A stretch of 64,000 nucleotides of DNA, taken from NCBI RefSeq assembly GCF_901542415.1, contig NZ_CABEHV010000004.1:992001-1056000 (forward strand), in the 5' to 3' direction. A program made the position numbers and the translations under genes. The stretch's first letter is position 1. Every line of letters starts with the position of its first letter. The DNA is from Streptococcus mitis (GTDB lineage: Bacteria; Bacillota; Bacilli; Lactobacillales; Streptococcaceae). The notes below the pieces were generated by a model that did no database searches, was not told where the DNA came from, and saw only the letters and a program-made list of their open reading frames with translations. Below are positions 33,773 through 44,355 of this stretch, in pieces.

Positions 33773-34264
33773 ATGGTAACTTTTCTCGGAAATCCTGTGA
33801 GCTTTACAGGTAAACAACTACAAGTCGGCGACAAGGCACTTGATTTTTCACTCACTACAACAGACCTTTCTAAAAAATCTCTGGCTGATTTTGATGGTAA
33901 GAAAAAAGTCTTGAGTGTCGTGCCTTCTATCGATACAGGTATCTGCTCAACTCAAACGCGTCGCTTTAATGAAGAACTGGCTGGACTGGACAACACGGTC
34001 GTCTTGACTGTTTCTATGGACCTACCATTTGCCCAAAAACGTTGGTGTGGTGCTGAAGGTATTGAAAATGCCATCATGCTCTCAGACTATTTCGACCATT
34101 CCTTTGGACGTGATTATGCTCTCTTAATCAATGAGTGGCACCTATTGGCACGCGCAGTCTTTATCCTCGACACTGACAATACGATTCGCTACGTTGAATA
34201 CGTGGATAATATCAACTCTGAACCAAACTTCGAAGCCGCAATTGCAGCTGCTAAAGCCCTATAG
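33773..34264 (+). CDS. tpx: Thiol peroxidase Tpx (PsaD)
   Basis: Peroxiredoxin of the Tpx class (163 aa) that reduces H2O2 and organic peroxides in the cytoplasm. The peroxidatic Cys is in [14 protein letters not shown] near residue 58 and the resolving Cys in KRWCGAEG near 92. The start MVTFLGN at 33773 is preferred over a frame opening nine codons upstream because TTGGAG is well placed. It follows psaBCA after a 420-bp gap that holds an inverted-repeat element, so partial co-transcription or separate control is possible. A terminator shared with the convergent permease ends it. Confidence 0.95.
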   Translation: MVTFLGNPVSFTGKQLQVGDKALDFSLTTTDLSKKSLADFDGKKKVLSVVPSIDTGICSTQTRRFNEELAGLDNTVVLTVSMDLPFAQKRWCGAEGIENAIMLSDYFDHSFGRDYALLINEWHLLARAVFILDTDNTIRYVEYVDNINSEPNFEAAIAAAKAL

Positions 34265-34317
34265 AAAAAATCCTCTGTCACAAAGAGTTACCTACTCTTT
34301 GAAACGGAGGATTTTTT
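34265..34317. terminator. Bidirectional terminator between tpx and the FtsX-like permease
   Basis: AAAAAATCCTC and GAGGATTTTTT outer arms plus inner CAAAGAGT / ACTCTTTG. Confidence 0.85.
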
Positions 34318-34360
34318 GTTTACGAGTAAATATAAGTTCAATCAGATAAAAACAACTACC

Positions 34361-37069
34361 TTACTCTACAGATTTCAAGGCTTCAAGCATATCAACCTTT
34401 CTCAGATGATGATTGACAAAGAAACCAAGTACGGTCAAAATGGTGCTTACTGCTACCACTGGGATTACATAGACTTCCCAGCCTACCTGCGGATAAAAGA
34501 GAATAGTCGCAGGCGAAATCATTTGAATCAAAAATTGGTGTAAATAGAAACCAGCTGCTAGACCAAGGACAATTCCCACAAGGGACAGCACAATCGTCTC
34601 ACGGTAAATGTAGAGAGTGACTTCATTATTATGAAAACCGAGAACCTTGATAGTGGAGAGTTCACGGATTCTCTCAGCTACGTTGATATTGGTCAGATTG
34701 TAGAGGATCACAATAGCCAACAGAACCGATACGATGACCAAGATAGTCATGGTCTGATTGAGTGAGCTGGCGACGGAGTCAAAGAGTCGAATGGCTGAAG
34801 CATTTTGGACAACGCTGGATACCGCAGATTGATTCATAAGTAAGCCGGCCTGTCTTTCGATACTAGGAGCACTGGTATCCCTTAGACTAACCAGATAAGT
34901 GTTGGCTTGGGGTAGCTGGCCGTAAATTTGCTCATAGCTAGCATGACTCATATAAATAAAGTGACCAACGTAGTTCTCAGTAATAGCAGCGACCTTTAGT
35001 TCCTTACCTTCAATTTCTAGAGTCTGACCAACTTTGACACCGGCCAGCTGGGCGAGTTTAGCTGTAATGACAACTCCATCTTTTAATGTCAACTCTTGCT
35101 GATGATGTTGCAGATGAATAAAGGGAGTCAAATCCTCCTTCTCTGTCATCATAAGGGTAATGGTCTGAAGACCAGCCTTACCTTTGAAATCCTTGTCTAG
35201 CGTTTTAGAATAGATTTTCTGGTAGGCTTTGATGTCCTGCACTTTCAACACTTCTTCTAGATTTGCCTTGTCTTGATTGGTCGCACTCGGGTTTTCAGAG
35301 ACAATCATCTGATACTGTTGGATTTGTTGAAACTGTCTAGACGGAACTCCTGCTACAGAGGATTGGATTCCCAAACCTGCAAAGAGCAGAGCGACTGAAC
35401 CTGCCACACCAAAGATCGTCATCAACATCCGCTGCTTATAACGTAAGATATTGCGAGCAGTTACCTTATGAGTAAAACTGAGACGGCGCCAGATAAAACT
35501 GATGCGCTCTAGTAAGATTTTAGCTCCTTTAACAGGAGGTTTAGGCAGTAAAAGCTGGGCTGCTTCGTCATGAAGTTCTCTACGAGCTACCAAGTAAGCT
35601 GGTAACACACTCGCCAACCAACTCAAGACAAGAGCCAGTAAGCTATAGGTCCAATAGAACTGAATCTGGGTTTCTCCCACCACCATGCCTTTTGTGATAA
35701 CACTTGAAATCACACCGGCTAGTAAATAATGTCCAAGTATGCTACCTAGAGCTGTTCCGACAGTTCCAGCTACTAAACCGTAGAGGAGAAACTTGGCAAT
35801 AATATCCTTGCTACGATAACCCAAGGCCTTAAAAATACCTGCATGTGTTCTCTCTTCATCCACAAAGCGAGTCATGGTTGTAAAGGTCACCATAGCTGCT
35901 ACGGCATAAAGCACTACAGGAAAGATATTGCCCACTGCCCGAATACTGGCTGAAGCATTACTGTACATGAGGTAGCCTTGACCGCCAGGCATGGTCTGAC
36001 GATTATATACTTGATACTTGGGCTCAGCTAAATCATCCAAGACTTGCTGATGTTTTTCTAATTTTTCCTTTTCTTGGGCTAAATTTTGTTCAGCCTGCTT
36101 TAGTTTGTCCTCTTCCTTGCTCAATTCCTGCTTAGCTTGGGTAAGTTGAGCACTAGCCTGCTCTCTCTGAGCTTGTGGAAGCAAGGCTAGTTGACTTTCC
36201 TGAGCCTGTAAACGAGTTTGAGCAGCTGCTAAACGACGCTTGCCTTCTTGCAGATTAGTCTCAGCCTTGTCAAGGGTCTCTTGGCCTTTGTCTAAAGACT
36301 CTTGGCCTTCTTTTTTCAAGAGTTGCAGACGTGACTTGCCATTATCTGACAAAGCTTGTTCAAGGTCTTCCTGATGTTGCTTGGATTTTTCTTCATAAGC
36401 TGATGAAAAGGCATTTAAACCTGACAAATCTTGATATTTCAAACGAGCTATATTATAGACTTTCTGATCAAACTGACTAGGTAAAATCACTCCATAGGCT
36501 GTCAGAGTCCCACTTCCACTTCCTGCGTAGCCCATATCTCGCTGGGAGAGGATTTCAGCCGAATCCACAAAACCAGTAATGGTATACCTATGGTCTTTTA
36601 AAGAGGAATGACTGTTTTCTTTTTCTTTAAAACTAATCTCCTGTCCCACGCTATATTGACTCTGCAGATGACTGGCCAAAGCGATTTCCTGGTCTGACTG
36701 AGGAAGTCGTCCCTCTCTTAGCTGAAAGGTTGAAATTCGCTCTGGTTTGGAGTACAGCCGAATGGCATCCTGCCCATTCTCCATAGTCACATCTGTCAAA
36801 TATCCAAACTCAACCTCTGCGCCCTCTATCTGTTCTAGTTCTTCTTGATCTGTTTGATCCAAACCATAATTAGACATAACTGCCAAATCCAAGGTTTGAG
36901 CAGTTGTTAAATAAGCATTAGCTGTCGCCTCCATGTTGGGGCTAGTCACTTTGAGGCCTACTAGGGCTAGAGACCCTAACATCATCAAGGTTAAGATGGA
37001 TAAAAAACGCCCCTTGGAGCCTGTGAAAGACTGAATTAAGTCCTTCCAATAGGTTTTTCGCTTGATCAT
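34361..37069 (-). CDS. FtsX/MacB-like ABC transporter permease
   Basis: Large permease of 902 aa with two FtsX domains (PF02687). One membrane helix is near the N-terminus, followed by a large external region that includes a long Gln/Glu/Lys-rich coiled coil (about residues 250-360). Three helices lie near 380-510, a second external domain near 580-750, and three helices near the C-terminus. The start MIKRKTYW at 37069 is preferred to an upstream in-frame codon because GGAG precedes it and the ATPase stop is adjacent. The system may extrude or sense envelope molecules by mechanotransmission; the substrate is unknown. Confidence 0.85.
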   Translation of the reverse strand: MIKRKTYWKDLIQSFTGSKGRFLSILTLMMLGSLALVGLKVTSPNMEATANAYLTTAQTLDLAVMSNYGLDQTDQEELEQIEGAEVEFGYLTDVTMENGQDAIRLYSKPERISTFQLREGRLPQSDQEIALASHLQSQYSVGQEISFKEKENSHSSLKDHRYTITGFVDSAEILSQRDMGYAGSGSGTLTAYGVILPSQFDQKVYNIARLKYQDLSGLNAFSSAYEEKSKQHQEDLEQALSDNGKSRLQLLKKEGQESLDKGQETLDKAETNLQEGKRRLAAAQTRLQAQESQLALLPQAQREQASAQLTQAKQELSKEEDKLKQAEQNLAQEKEKLEKHQQVLDDLAEPKYQVYNRQTMPGGQGYLMYSNASASIRAVGNIFPVVLYAVAAMVTFTTMTRFVDEERTHAGIFKALGYRSKDIIAKFLLYGLVAGTVGTALGSILGHYLLAGVISSVITKGMVVGETQIQFYWTYSLLALVLSWLASVLPAYLVARRELHDEAAQLLLPKPPVKGAKILLERISFIWRRLSFTHKVTARNILRYKQRMLMTIFGVAGSVALLFAGLGIQSSVAGVPSRQFQQIQQYQMIVSENPSATNQDKANLEEVLKVQDIKAYQKIYSKTLDKDFKGKAGLQTITLMMTEKEDLTPFIHLQHHQQELTLKDGVVITAKLAQLAGVKVGQTLEIEGKELKVAAITENYVGHFIYMSHASYEQIYGQLPQANTYLVSLRDTSAPSIERQAGLLMNQSAVSSVVQNASAIRLFDSVASSLNQTMTILVIVSVLLAIVILYNLTNINVAERIRELSTIKVLGFHNNEVTLYIYRETIVLSLVGIVLGLAAGFYLHQFLIQMISPATILFYPQVGWEVYVIPVVAVSTILTVLGFFVNHHLRKVDMLEALKSVE

Positions 37070-37070
37070 G

Positions 37071-37772
37071 CTAGTACTCCAATGTATCAATATCCTGAGG
37101 ATGCTGGTTGAGCACCACATCCTTGACACTGGCATCGTGCATATGAATCACACGATCAGCAATGGGCGCCAAAGCTCCATTATGAGTCACGATGATAACA
37201 GTCGCTCCCTTTTGATGAGACATGTCTTGGAGAATCTTCAAGACTTGCTTGCCCGTCTGATAATCCAAGGCTCCTGTTGGTTCATCACAAAGGAGAATTT
37301 TAGGATTTTTGGCTACTGCGCGTGCAATGGAGACTCGCTGTTGCTCCCCTCCAGAAAGCTGGGCTGGAAAGTTATTGAGACGATGAGCCAGACCTACATC
37401 TGTCAAGACCTGTTCAGGATTCAAGGCATCTGTCACGATTTCTGAAGCCAACTCCACATTTTCCTTAGCGGTTAGATTGGAAACTAGATTATAAAACTGA
37501 AAAACAAAGCCTACATCATTGCGGCGGTAATTGGTTCTCTGGTAGGAACTATAATCTGCAATATTGGCACCATCAATCCAGATTTCCCCTTCATCATTGG
37601 TATCCATTCCCCCAAGAAGGTTAAGAACCGTTGACTTACCTGCACCAGATGCACCTAGAATGATAACCAATTCACCCTTTTCAATCTCAAAATTCACATC
37701 ACGATTGGCCACAATCTCCGTGTCCCCAACCTGATAACGCTTGTAACAGTGTTTCATCTTTATATAAGCCAT
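37071..37772 (-). CDS. ABC transporter ATP-binding protein, MacB/LolD-like
   Basis: ATPase of 233 aa pairing with the FtsX-like permease encoded one base downstream. Walker [10 protein letters not shown] is near residue 40, the signature LSGGEQQR near 141, Walker [13 protein letters not shown] near 162 and the switch His in VTHNGAL near 196. The start MAYIKMKH is preferred to a GTG three codons upstream because of the position of GAGGG. Normal length for the class. Confidence 0.9.
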   Translation of the reverse strand: MAYIKMKHCYKRYQVGDTEIVANRDVNFEIEKGELVIILGASGAGKSTVLNLLGGMDTNDEGEIWIDGANIADYSSYQRTNYRRNDVGFVFQFYNLVSNLTAKENVELASEIVTDALNPEQVLTDVGLAHRLNNFPAQLSGGEQQRVSIARAVAKNPKILLCDEPTGALDYQTGKQVLKILQDMSHQKGATVIIVTHNGALAPIADRVIHMHDASVKDVVLNQHPQDIDTLEY

Positions 37773-37894
37773 CAGACCCACCCTCTCTCAAACAAATTAC
37801 TTCCTATTACCATTATAACGCTTTTTCAACTAGTTGGAAACTGCTTACATTCTCAAATCCTTATTAAAAGGCAGTCTCAACTCCTGCCTTCTAA

Positions 37895-37999
37895 TACTCA
37901 ATGAAAATCAAAGAGCAAACTAGGAAGCTAGCCGCAAGCTGTACTTGAGTACGGTAAGGCGACGCTGACGTGGTTTGAATTTTATTTTAGAAGAGTATA
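37895..37999. repeat. BOX element (boxA-boxC type)
   Basis: Nearly identical to the copy at 11391-11495: AGCTAGCCGCAAGCTGTACT, then TACGGTAAGGCGACGCTGAC, ending GAAGAGTATAG. It ends just before the stop of the fucosidase gene. Confidence 0.9.
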
Positions 38000-38007
38000 G
38001 TATCTTC

Positions 38008-40419
38008 TTAAAAATAAAATTGAACCAGATCACCTTCTGCTGTTGCCACCGAAATACAATCTTTCCCCATGCATTTCGCTTTTATTTTTTCTTGATTCAC
38101 TTCAATCACACTTTTTTCAATACCTGGATAAGAAGCTCGCAATTCTCCCCCACTTCTTGATAAAATGGTCAACTGTAAGAGTTTTTTATCCGCCCACCTC
38201 ATGCTAACTTCAAAATGTCCACGTGCCATTAAGCCTGAAACGGAACCTGTTGACCATGCATCGGGTAGGGCGGCTAGAGGTACCAGATAAGCTGTATGAG
38301 ACTGGAGCAACATTTCTGCCATGCCACCAGTAGCACCAAAATTACCATCTATCTGAAAAGGAGGATGACTACACCAAAGATTTGACAAGGTAGATGACTT
38401 TAACTGCTCTGCTAATAATTTATGGGCTCGATTGCCATCTCCTAGACGCGCCCAAAGATTGATCTTATTGGCCTTAGACCAACCTGTGCCGCCATCTCCA
38501 CGATCATTGAGGCTAGCACGCGCCGCTTCAAGATACTCTTGTCCCTTGTAGCTAAAGAGAGTTCCAGGATAGAGTCCCACTAGATGGGAAGTGTGCCGAT
38601 GCTGAGCCTCCACTTTCTCATTTTGAAAATGCTGCTCTTCCTCCTCATACCACTCCCTGATTCGACTAGATTGAGTGATTTGAAGAGGATTAAGCAAGTC
38701 AAACTTCTCCTTGACCTCAGTCAACAAAGCCTCATCCAGTCCCAATTCCTGAGCAGCCTGAATAAAATCATGAAATAACTGCCAAATTAGAGATTGGTCA
38801 TAGGTATTGCCAATCGAAATCGGCCCATGTTCTGGCGAATAAGACGGAGAAGAGACCCAACGCTGCGCCTGCTGATCCTTATGTAAAAAGGCATTCCAAA
38901 AACGAACTGTTTCCCTCAACATGGGATAAATTTTCTCCCTGAGATAGTCTTGATCCCTATAAAATGAATAGGCTTCATAAACAGTTTGCATCATCCAAGC
39001 ATTGGCAGCTGGTGACCACCCCCAGTAATAATCCCAACCAGGTGCCGTCCAGCCAAAAGGAGTAGCTTGAGTATGAACCAACCAACCGTTCTCCTCACCT
39101 TCCTGAGAGACGATTCCTGCATACCTTGCAACCGCTAGACGACCATAGACACGCAAATCATCGATATAGTTGATGACTGGAAAAGCCGTCTCTAGAAGAT
39201 TAGTAACATAGGCTAGCCAATAATTCATCTGCAGGTTGATATTCAAGTGATAGTCCGAATTCCAAGGAGGATTGTCGACCGCATTCCAGACTCCTTGCAA
39301 GTTAGCTGGTAGGGCATCTGGGCAATCTCTAGAAGAACTAATCAATAAGTACCGTCCATACTGGAAGAACAGCTCCTCCAAAGCCTGCCCCTCTTGTGGC
39401 TTATAATTTCTTAGCAACTTATCTGTAGTGGATGCATCAACATCAGCTCCCAAATCCAATTGAACACGTTGGAATAAGGCTTGGTAATCCTGAATATGCC
39501 TTGATTTCAATTTGGCATGGCCCTTTTCTTTAGCTATCTCCACCAAGTCCTTAACCTGTTTCTCTAAATCTATTTTCTTGCGATAATTGCTAGCAGGATT
39601 TTGGGCAAAGTCTGTCTTAGCAGCCAAGAAAAGATTGGCATAACTGGCTCCTGATATCTGAACCTTATCTACCCAAACTCTAATATCCCCATCTGTTTGC
39701 CAAGCTAAACAGCTAGCAAACTGCAGGCCATTGTCCTTAACCCTCCCCTTCATCAAGATATGAGAATCAGTAATATCCAACTTGCATTCCTTGTAATCAG
39801 ATTTTTCCTGTTCATACTTTCCATCAGAAGCCAAATCACGACTTAGCGACAGTTCTATAGTAAAATCTAGAGTTTCCGCCCCTTCCTTAGTAAAGCGCTG
39901 AACCAAGAGATCATCTGGAAAACTGGCAAAGGATTCACGTTCAAATCTCGTTCCCTTATAGGCATAAGAAGTCGTCGCCAGTGCCTTACTAATATTCAGC
40001 TGTCTATGGTAATCCGTCACCTGAGACAAAGTCGTACCTTGCTGACTAAACTCAATGAAAATATCTCCAAAGGACAGATAGGTCCCATATTGACTCGTTT
40101 GGGGCCCAACTAGGTGCTGTTCAGCCAGTTCCTTAGCCCGATTGTAATCTCTCTTTTCCAAAGCCTGCCGAATCTCAGCTAAAAAACCATACTGGTCCTG
40201 AAGATTTCCACCCTGATAATCGGAACTATCAGGAAGTGGACCTCCAGACCAGAGACTTTTTTCATTAAATTGAATCCGCTCAGCCCCTATAAGCCCAAAG
40301 ACTTTAGCTCCTAAAGAACCATTGCCTATCGGTAAAGCTTCTTCTTCCCAACCCTTATATGTTGTTGACGCTGGTTGCTTATAGGCCAATACATAATCTT
40401 GTTTTTTATTCCTTATCAT
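38008..40419 (-). CDS. Glycoside hydrolase family 95 protein (alpha-L-fucosidase type)
   Basis: Large glycoside hydrolase of 803 aa of the GH95 family, most of whose members release alpha-1,2-linked fucose. An N-terminal beta-sandwich starts WEEEALPIGNGSLGAKVFG. An (alpha/alpha)6 barrel follows with SSRDCPDALPANLQGVWN near residue 355, LQMNYWLAY near 396, SYSPEHGP near 530 and RHTSHLVGLYPGT near 610, then a C-terminal beta domain. There is no signal peptide or LPXTG anchor, so it probably works inside the cell on imported oligosaccharide. No transporter gene is adjacent. Some GH95 enzymes are galactosidases, so substrate is not certain. Confidence 0.88.
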   Translation of the reverse strand: MIRNKKQDYVLAYKQPASTTYKGWEEEALPIGNGSLGAKVFGLIGAERIQFNEKSLWSGGPLPDSSDYQGGNLQDQYGFLAEIRQALEKRDYNRAKELAEQHLVGPQTSQYGTYLSFGDIFIEFSQQGTTLSQVTDYHRQLNISKALATTSYAYKGTRFERESFASFPDDLLVQRFTKEGAETLDFTIELSLSRDLASDGKYEQEKSDYKECKLDITDSHILMKGRVKDNGLQFASCLAWQTDGDIRVWVDKVQISGASYANLFLAAKTDFAQNPASNYRKKIDLEKQVKDLVEIAKEKGHAKLKSRHIQDYQALFQRVQLDLGADVDASTTDKLLRNYKPQEGQALEELFFQYGRYLLISSSRDCPDALPANLQGVWNAVDNPPWNSDYHLNINLQMNYWLAYVTNLLETAFPVINYIDDLRVYGRLAVARYAGIVSQEGEENGWLVHTQATPFGWTAPGWDYYWGWSPAANAWMMQTVYEAYSFYRDQDYLREKIYPMLRETVRFWNAFLHKDQQAQRWVSSPSYSPEHGPISIGNTYDQSLIWQLFHDFIQAAQELGLDEALLTEVKEKFDLLNPLQITQSSRIREWYEEEEQHFQNEKVEAQHRHTSHLVGLYPGTLFSYKGQEYLEAARASLNDRGDGGTGWSKANKINLWARLGDGNRAHKLLAEQLKSSTLSNLWCSHPPFQIDGNFGATGGMAEMLLQSHTAYLVPLAALPDAWSTGSVSGLMARGHFEVSMRWADKKLLQLTILSRSGGELRASYPGIEKSVIEVNQEKIKAKCMGKDCISVATAEGDLVQFYF

Positions 40420-40438
40420 ACTACCATACTAACATAAA

Positions 40439-40463
40439 AAGTCTAGAAATCAATTCTAGACTT
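40439..40463. terminator. gpmA terminator
   Basis: AAGTCTAGAA and TTCTAGACTT arms with a 5-base loop; TTTTTATG follows on the minus strand. Confidence 0.8.
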
Positions 40464-40471
40464 ACAATTTT

Positions 40472-41164
40472 TTATTTTCCAAGGTAATATTCAGAAACTA
40501 CGTTCAATTTTTCGTCAAATTCGAATACCAATGGTGGGAAGTTAGGGATTTCCACGTCCATGATTTCGTCATCTGACAAACCTTTGATGTGTTTTACAAG
40601 AGCACGGATTGAGTTACCGTGAGCTCCTACGAATACGTTTTTACCATCTTTAAGAGCTGGAGCGATTTTATCTTCCCAGAATGGAAGGGCACGTTCCAAA
40701 GTCACTTTCAAGTTTTCAGCATCTGGGATAACTGAGTCGTCAAGTGAAGCGTAACGACGGTCTGTGTGAGCTGAGTGCTCATCATCACGATCCATGTTTG
40801 GAGGCAATACATCGTATGAACGACGCCAGATGTGAACTTGCTCATCACCAAATTGTTCAGCAGCTTCAGCTTTGTTTTTACCAGTTAAACCACCGTAGTG
40901 ACGTTCGTTCAAACGCCATGATTTTTCAACTGGAACCCACAATTGGTCAGAAGCTTCAAGAGCCAAGTTAGTTGTTTTGATCGCACGTTTCAATACTGAA
41001 GTATAAGCTTGGTCAAATTCGATACCAGCTTCTTTGATCAATTTACCAGCGTCAATCGCTTGTTGTGTACCTTTTTCAGACAAATCAACATCAGCCCAAC
41101 CAGTGAAAAGGTTAGCTTTGTTCCATTCAGACTCACCGTGGCGAGCAAAAACCAATTTTACCAT
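40472..41164 (-). CDS. gpmA: 2,3-bisphosphoglycerate-dependent phosphoglycerate mutase
   Basis: Glycolytic enzyme interconverting 3- and 2-phosphoglycerate (230 aa). The phosphohistidine is in [10 protein letters not shown] at residue 8, the second active His in [10 protein letters not shown] near 182, and the family motifs [13 protein letters not shown] near 83 and RRSYDVLPP near 114 are intact. Codon use is strongly biased to common codons, as expected for high expression. It is monocistronic with its own terminator. Confidence 0.97.
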   Translation of the reverse strand: MVKLVFARHGESEWNKANLFTGWADVDLSEKGTQQAIDAGKLIKEAGIEFDQAYTSVLKRAIKTTNLALEASDQLWVPVEKSWRLNERHYGGLTGKNKAEAAEQFGDEQVHIWRRSYDVLPPNMDRDDEHSAHTDRRYASLDDSVIPDAENLKVTLERALPFWEDKIAPALKDGKNVFVGAHGNSIRALVKHIKGLSDDEIMDVEIPNFPPLVFEFDEKLNVVSEYYLGK

Positions 41165-41253
41165 TAGATGGATTCTCCTTTAAATTTTCCGAGGTTTTCC
41201 CTCGTTTATCTATTCTATTTTACACAATTTTTCACAAAAAAGCTAGTCAAAAC

Positions 41254-41291
41254 CAAAAAGGAAAGGACTGTTTGACAATCCTTTTCCTTAT
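41254..41291 (-). terminator. ileS terminator
   Basis: On the minus strand AAGGAAAAGGA and TCCTTTCCTTTT arms, with T-rich sequence following, 20 bases after the ileS stop. Confidence 0.65.
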
Positions 41292-41310
41292 TTGTATCAT
41301 ACAACAAACC

Positions 41311-44103
41311 TTATTTCTCTTCAAATCCTTCTGCGACTGCGTCTGCAAAGTTTTCTTCTACGATGCTTGCACAATGGTCACAGATGACTGCGTGGTAGCT
41401 ACGTTCTGCTGTTGTTGGGTCGATACGACGGCAACGGTCACATACATCACCTGCAGCGCGTTCTACTGTGAAGGCTACATCTTCGAAGCTAACGGTAGCT
41501 TCTGGAGCTGGTCCTTCTGCGATGGTCAATTCAGACACAATCAAAAGTTGAGCTACATTGCTGTTTACTGCTTCGAGTAGAGTTTTCACCACTTCATTTG
41601 GGTAAACTGTCAAGTGTGCTTCAAGTGATTTACCGATAACTTTGGCATTACGAGCCTCTTCCAAGGCTTTTTGAGCTTGTCCACGGAAGTCCATGAAGGC
41701 TGCCCATGTATCCAAGATTTCTTCTTGATTAGCAAAAGTTTCCGCTTCTGGCAATTCTGACAATTGAACAAAATCTTCGGCTTCAAATTCAAGATATGAC
41801 CAGATTTCCTCTGCTGTGTGAGGAAGAATTGGTGTCAAGAGTTTGGTGATTTTGACAAGAATGTCATAGAAGACAGTCTGCATTTGACGGCGTTCCAATG
41901 ATTTGGCACCTTCGATGTAAACAACATCTTTAGCAAAATCAAGGTAGAATGCTGACAAGTCAACGTTGATAAAGTTCACCAAGGCCTTGTAGATTGTCAA
42001 GAATTCAAAGTTTGCATAAGCATCACGAATGGTCTTGACAAGCTGATTAAAGCGAATCGTCATGTACTTATCAACTGAACGAAGCTCATCGTAAGCTACT
42101 GAATCTTGAGCTGGGTTAAAATCAGAGGTATTGGCAATCAAGAAACGAAGAGTGTTACGGATCTTACGGTAAGTTTCAGAGACTTGGCTCAAGATATCCA
42201 TAGAGATACGCACGTCGTTGCTTGAGTCTACACTTGTTACCCAAAGACGCAAGATTTCTGCACCAAATTGTTTTTCAACATCACTTGGAGCAATGGTATT
42301 TCCAAGAGATTTAGACATCTTCTCACCTTTACCATCAAGGGCAAAACCTTGTGACAGAATTTGTTTGTAAGGTGCTACGCCATGGTTGGCAACAGATGTG
42401 ATGAGTGATGAGTTGAACCAACCACGGTATTGGTCAGAACCTTCTAGATAAAGGTCTGCTGGGTAAGTCAACTCTGGACGGTTTACTACAACTCCATTCC
42501 ATGATGAACCTGAGTCAAACCAAACGTCCATGATATCAGTTTCTTTTTTGAACTCACCATTTGGTGAACCTGGATGAGTAAATCCTTCTGGCAAGAGGTC
42601 TTTGGCATCACGTTCCCACCAAATGCTTGAACCATGTTCTTCAAAGAGTTGAGCTACATGCTCAATCGTTTCAGCAGTCATGATTGCTGTACCATCTTCA
42701 GCATAGAAGATAGGAAGTGGAACACCCCAGGCACGTTGACGAGAGATAACCCAGTCGCCACGGTCACGAATCATATTGTAAAGACGGACTTTACCCCATT
42801 CTGAATGGAATTTCACTTTTTCAATTTCATCCAAGATTTCTTGGCGGAATTTAGAAACTGAGGCAAACCATTGTGGAACTGCACGCCAGATGATTGGTTT
42901 CTTGGTACGCCAGTCAAATGGGTAGGAGTGAGAGATTTCTTCTTGGGCAAGAAGGAGGCTACCGAGTTTTTCAATAACTGTTGGAACCACCTTGTCATAG
43001 AATTGACCTTCAAACTCAGCGCCAGCATTAGCCATCATGATACCACGTTCGTCAACAGTAACTGCGACTTCAAGACCATTAGCAATACCAACATTGTAGT
43101 CATCCTCACCGAAACCTGGAGCTGTATGGACAATACCTGTACCAGAGTCAGTTGTAACGTGGTCACCAAGGATAACCAATTCATCTACAGCTGTATCCCA
43201 TGGGTGTTCTGTTACGATGTGGTTCAATTCTTGACCACGGTAAGTTACCAAAACTTGAACATCAGCCCAACCAAATTTCTCAGACAAGCTAGTCAATAAT
43301 TCTGCAGCAACGACAAACTTACGAGCTTCACCAGCAGGTTGAACCAAAACGTAATCAATATCTGCACCAACAGTTAAACCACGAGAAGCTGTGATGGTGA
43401 ATGGAGTAGTTGTCCAGACAACGATGTAAGTATCTGTATCTAGAACACCTTTGCCATCTTTTACCTTATTGGCATAGTAAAGGGAAGTTGAAACTAAATC
43501 ATGGTATTCAATCTCCGCTTCAGCAAGGGCTGACTCAGATGACCAAGACCAGTAAACTGGTTTTGCACCACGGTAGATATAACCTTTATTAGCCATCTCA
43601 CCAAATACACGGATTTGGGCTGCTTCATAATCAGGAGTCAAAGTCACATATGGATTTTCCCAGTCACCAGAAACACCCAAACGTTTGAAGTCTTCACGTT
43701 GTTTATCTACTTGAGAAAGAGCGTATTCACGGCAAAGTTTCAAGTACTCAACCAAGTCCATTTCTTTGCGTTTGATACCTTGTTTTGCCAAAACTTGCTC
43801 GATTGGCAGACCATGTGTATCCCAACCTGGAATATAAGGAGCATAAAATCCTGACATAGACTTAGAACGAACAATGATATCTTTTGAAATCTTGTTCATA
43901 GCGTGTCCAACGTGAATATTTCCGTTCGCGTATGGAGGACCATCATGCAAGGTGAAATGAGGTTTTCCTTGGTTCAATTCTTGACGACGTTGGTAAAGTT
44001 TTGCATCTTCCCATTCCTTTTGCCAAACTGGCTCTTTGGTAGGAAGGCCTGCACGCATTGGGAAAGCTGTTTTCCCAAGGTTAAGGGTATCTTTGAGTTT
44101 CAT
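41311..44103 (-). CDS. ileS: Isoleucine--tRNA ligase
   Basis: Class I aminoacyl-tRNA synthetase of 930 aa. The HIGH motif appears as [10 protein letters not shown] near residue 58, the CP1 editing domain includes [12 protein letters not shown] near 230, the KMSKS motif [10 protein letters not shown] is near 593, and a C-terminal zinc ribbon has CDRC and CDHC (residues near 886 and 910). Length is normal for Firmicutes. It lies downstream of the divIVA gene and is controlled by its own T-box leader. Confidence 0.97.
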   Translation of the reverse strand: MKLKDTLNLGKTAFPMRAGLPTKEPVWQKEWEDAKLYQRRQELNQGKPHFTLHDGPPYANGNIHVGHAMNKISKDIIVRSKSMSGFYAPYIPGWDTHGLPIEQVLAKQGIKRKEMDLVEYLKLCREYALSQVDKQREDFKRLGVSGDWENPYVTLTPDYEAAQIRVFGEMANKGYIYRGAKPVYWSWSSESALAEAEIEYHDLVSTSLYYANKVKDGKGVLDTDTYIVVWTTTPFTITASRGLTVGADIDYVLVQPAGEARKFVVAAELLTSLSEKFGWADVQVLVTYRGQELNHIVTEHPWDTAVDELVILGDHVTTDSGTGIVHTAPGFGEDDYNVGIANGLEVAVTVDERGIMMANAGAEFEGQFYDKVVPTVIEKLGSLLLAQEEISHSYPFDWRTKKPIIWRAVPQWFASVSKFRQEILDEIEKVKFHSEWGKVRLYNMIRDRGDWVISRQRAWGVPLPIFYAEDGTAIMTAETIEHVAQLFEEHGSSIWWERDAKDLLPEGFTHPGSPNGEFKKETDIMDVWFDSGSSWNGVVVNRPELTYPADLYLEGSDQYRGWFNSSLITSVANHGVAPYKQILSQGFALDGKGEKMSKSLGNTIAPSDVEKQFGAEILRLWVTSVDSSNDVRISMDILSQVSETYRKIRNTLRFLIANTSDFNPAQDSVAYDELRSVDKYMTIRFNQLVKTIRDAYANFEFLTIYKALVNFINVDLSAFYLDFAKDVVYIEGAKSLERRQMQTVFYDILVKITKLLTPILPHTAEEIWSYLEFEAEDFVQLSELPEAETFANQEEILDTWAAFMDFRGQAQKALEEARNAKVIGKSLEAHLTVYPNEVVKTLLEAVNSNVAQLLIVSELTIAEGPAPEATVSFEDVAFTVERAAGDVCDRCRRIDPTTAERSYHAVICDHCASIVEENFADAVAEGFEEK

Positions 44104-44132
44104 GGTATCTCCTTTATAAATAATAACAAATT

Positions 44133-44345
44133 AAAAACCACGACTGCCAAAAAGGACGAAAATCGTGGTACCACCTTTATTCGGAAAAAGATTTAGTCTT
44201 TCTCCCTCTTATCCCGTAACGTGGGAAACGTCAAATCTTACTAGCTTCAGACTTGAGTTTTTGAGAGGATAATCTTATCAATAGGGATTACAGGACTCAC
44301 ACCATCTCCTGCTCGCTGGAAATATAAGGATAAGATATTGTTCTC
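44133..44345 (-). promoter_or_regulatory. T-box leader of ileS (tRNA-Ile-responsive)
   Basis: On the minus strand the T-box core AAAGGTGGTACCACGA lies at 44163-44178. The terminator CCACGA / TCGTGG followed by TTTTT is at 44133-44169, and a specifier region around GATAAGATTATCC lies near 44270-44285, compatible with an Ile codon. A TATAAT -10 lies just upstream, in the last codons of divIVA. Confidence 0.88.
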
Positions 44346-44355
44346 AGATTATATC

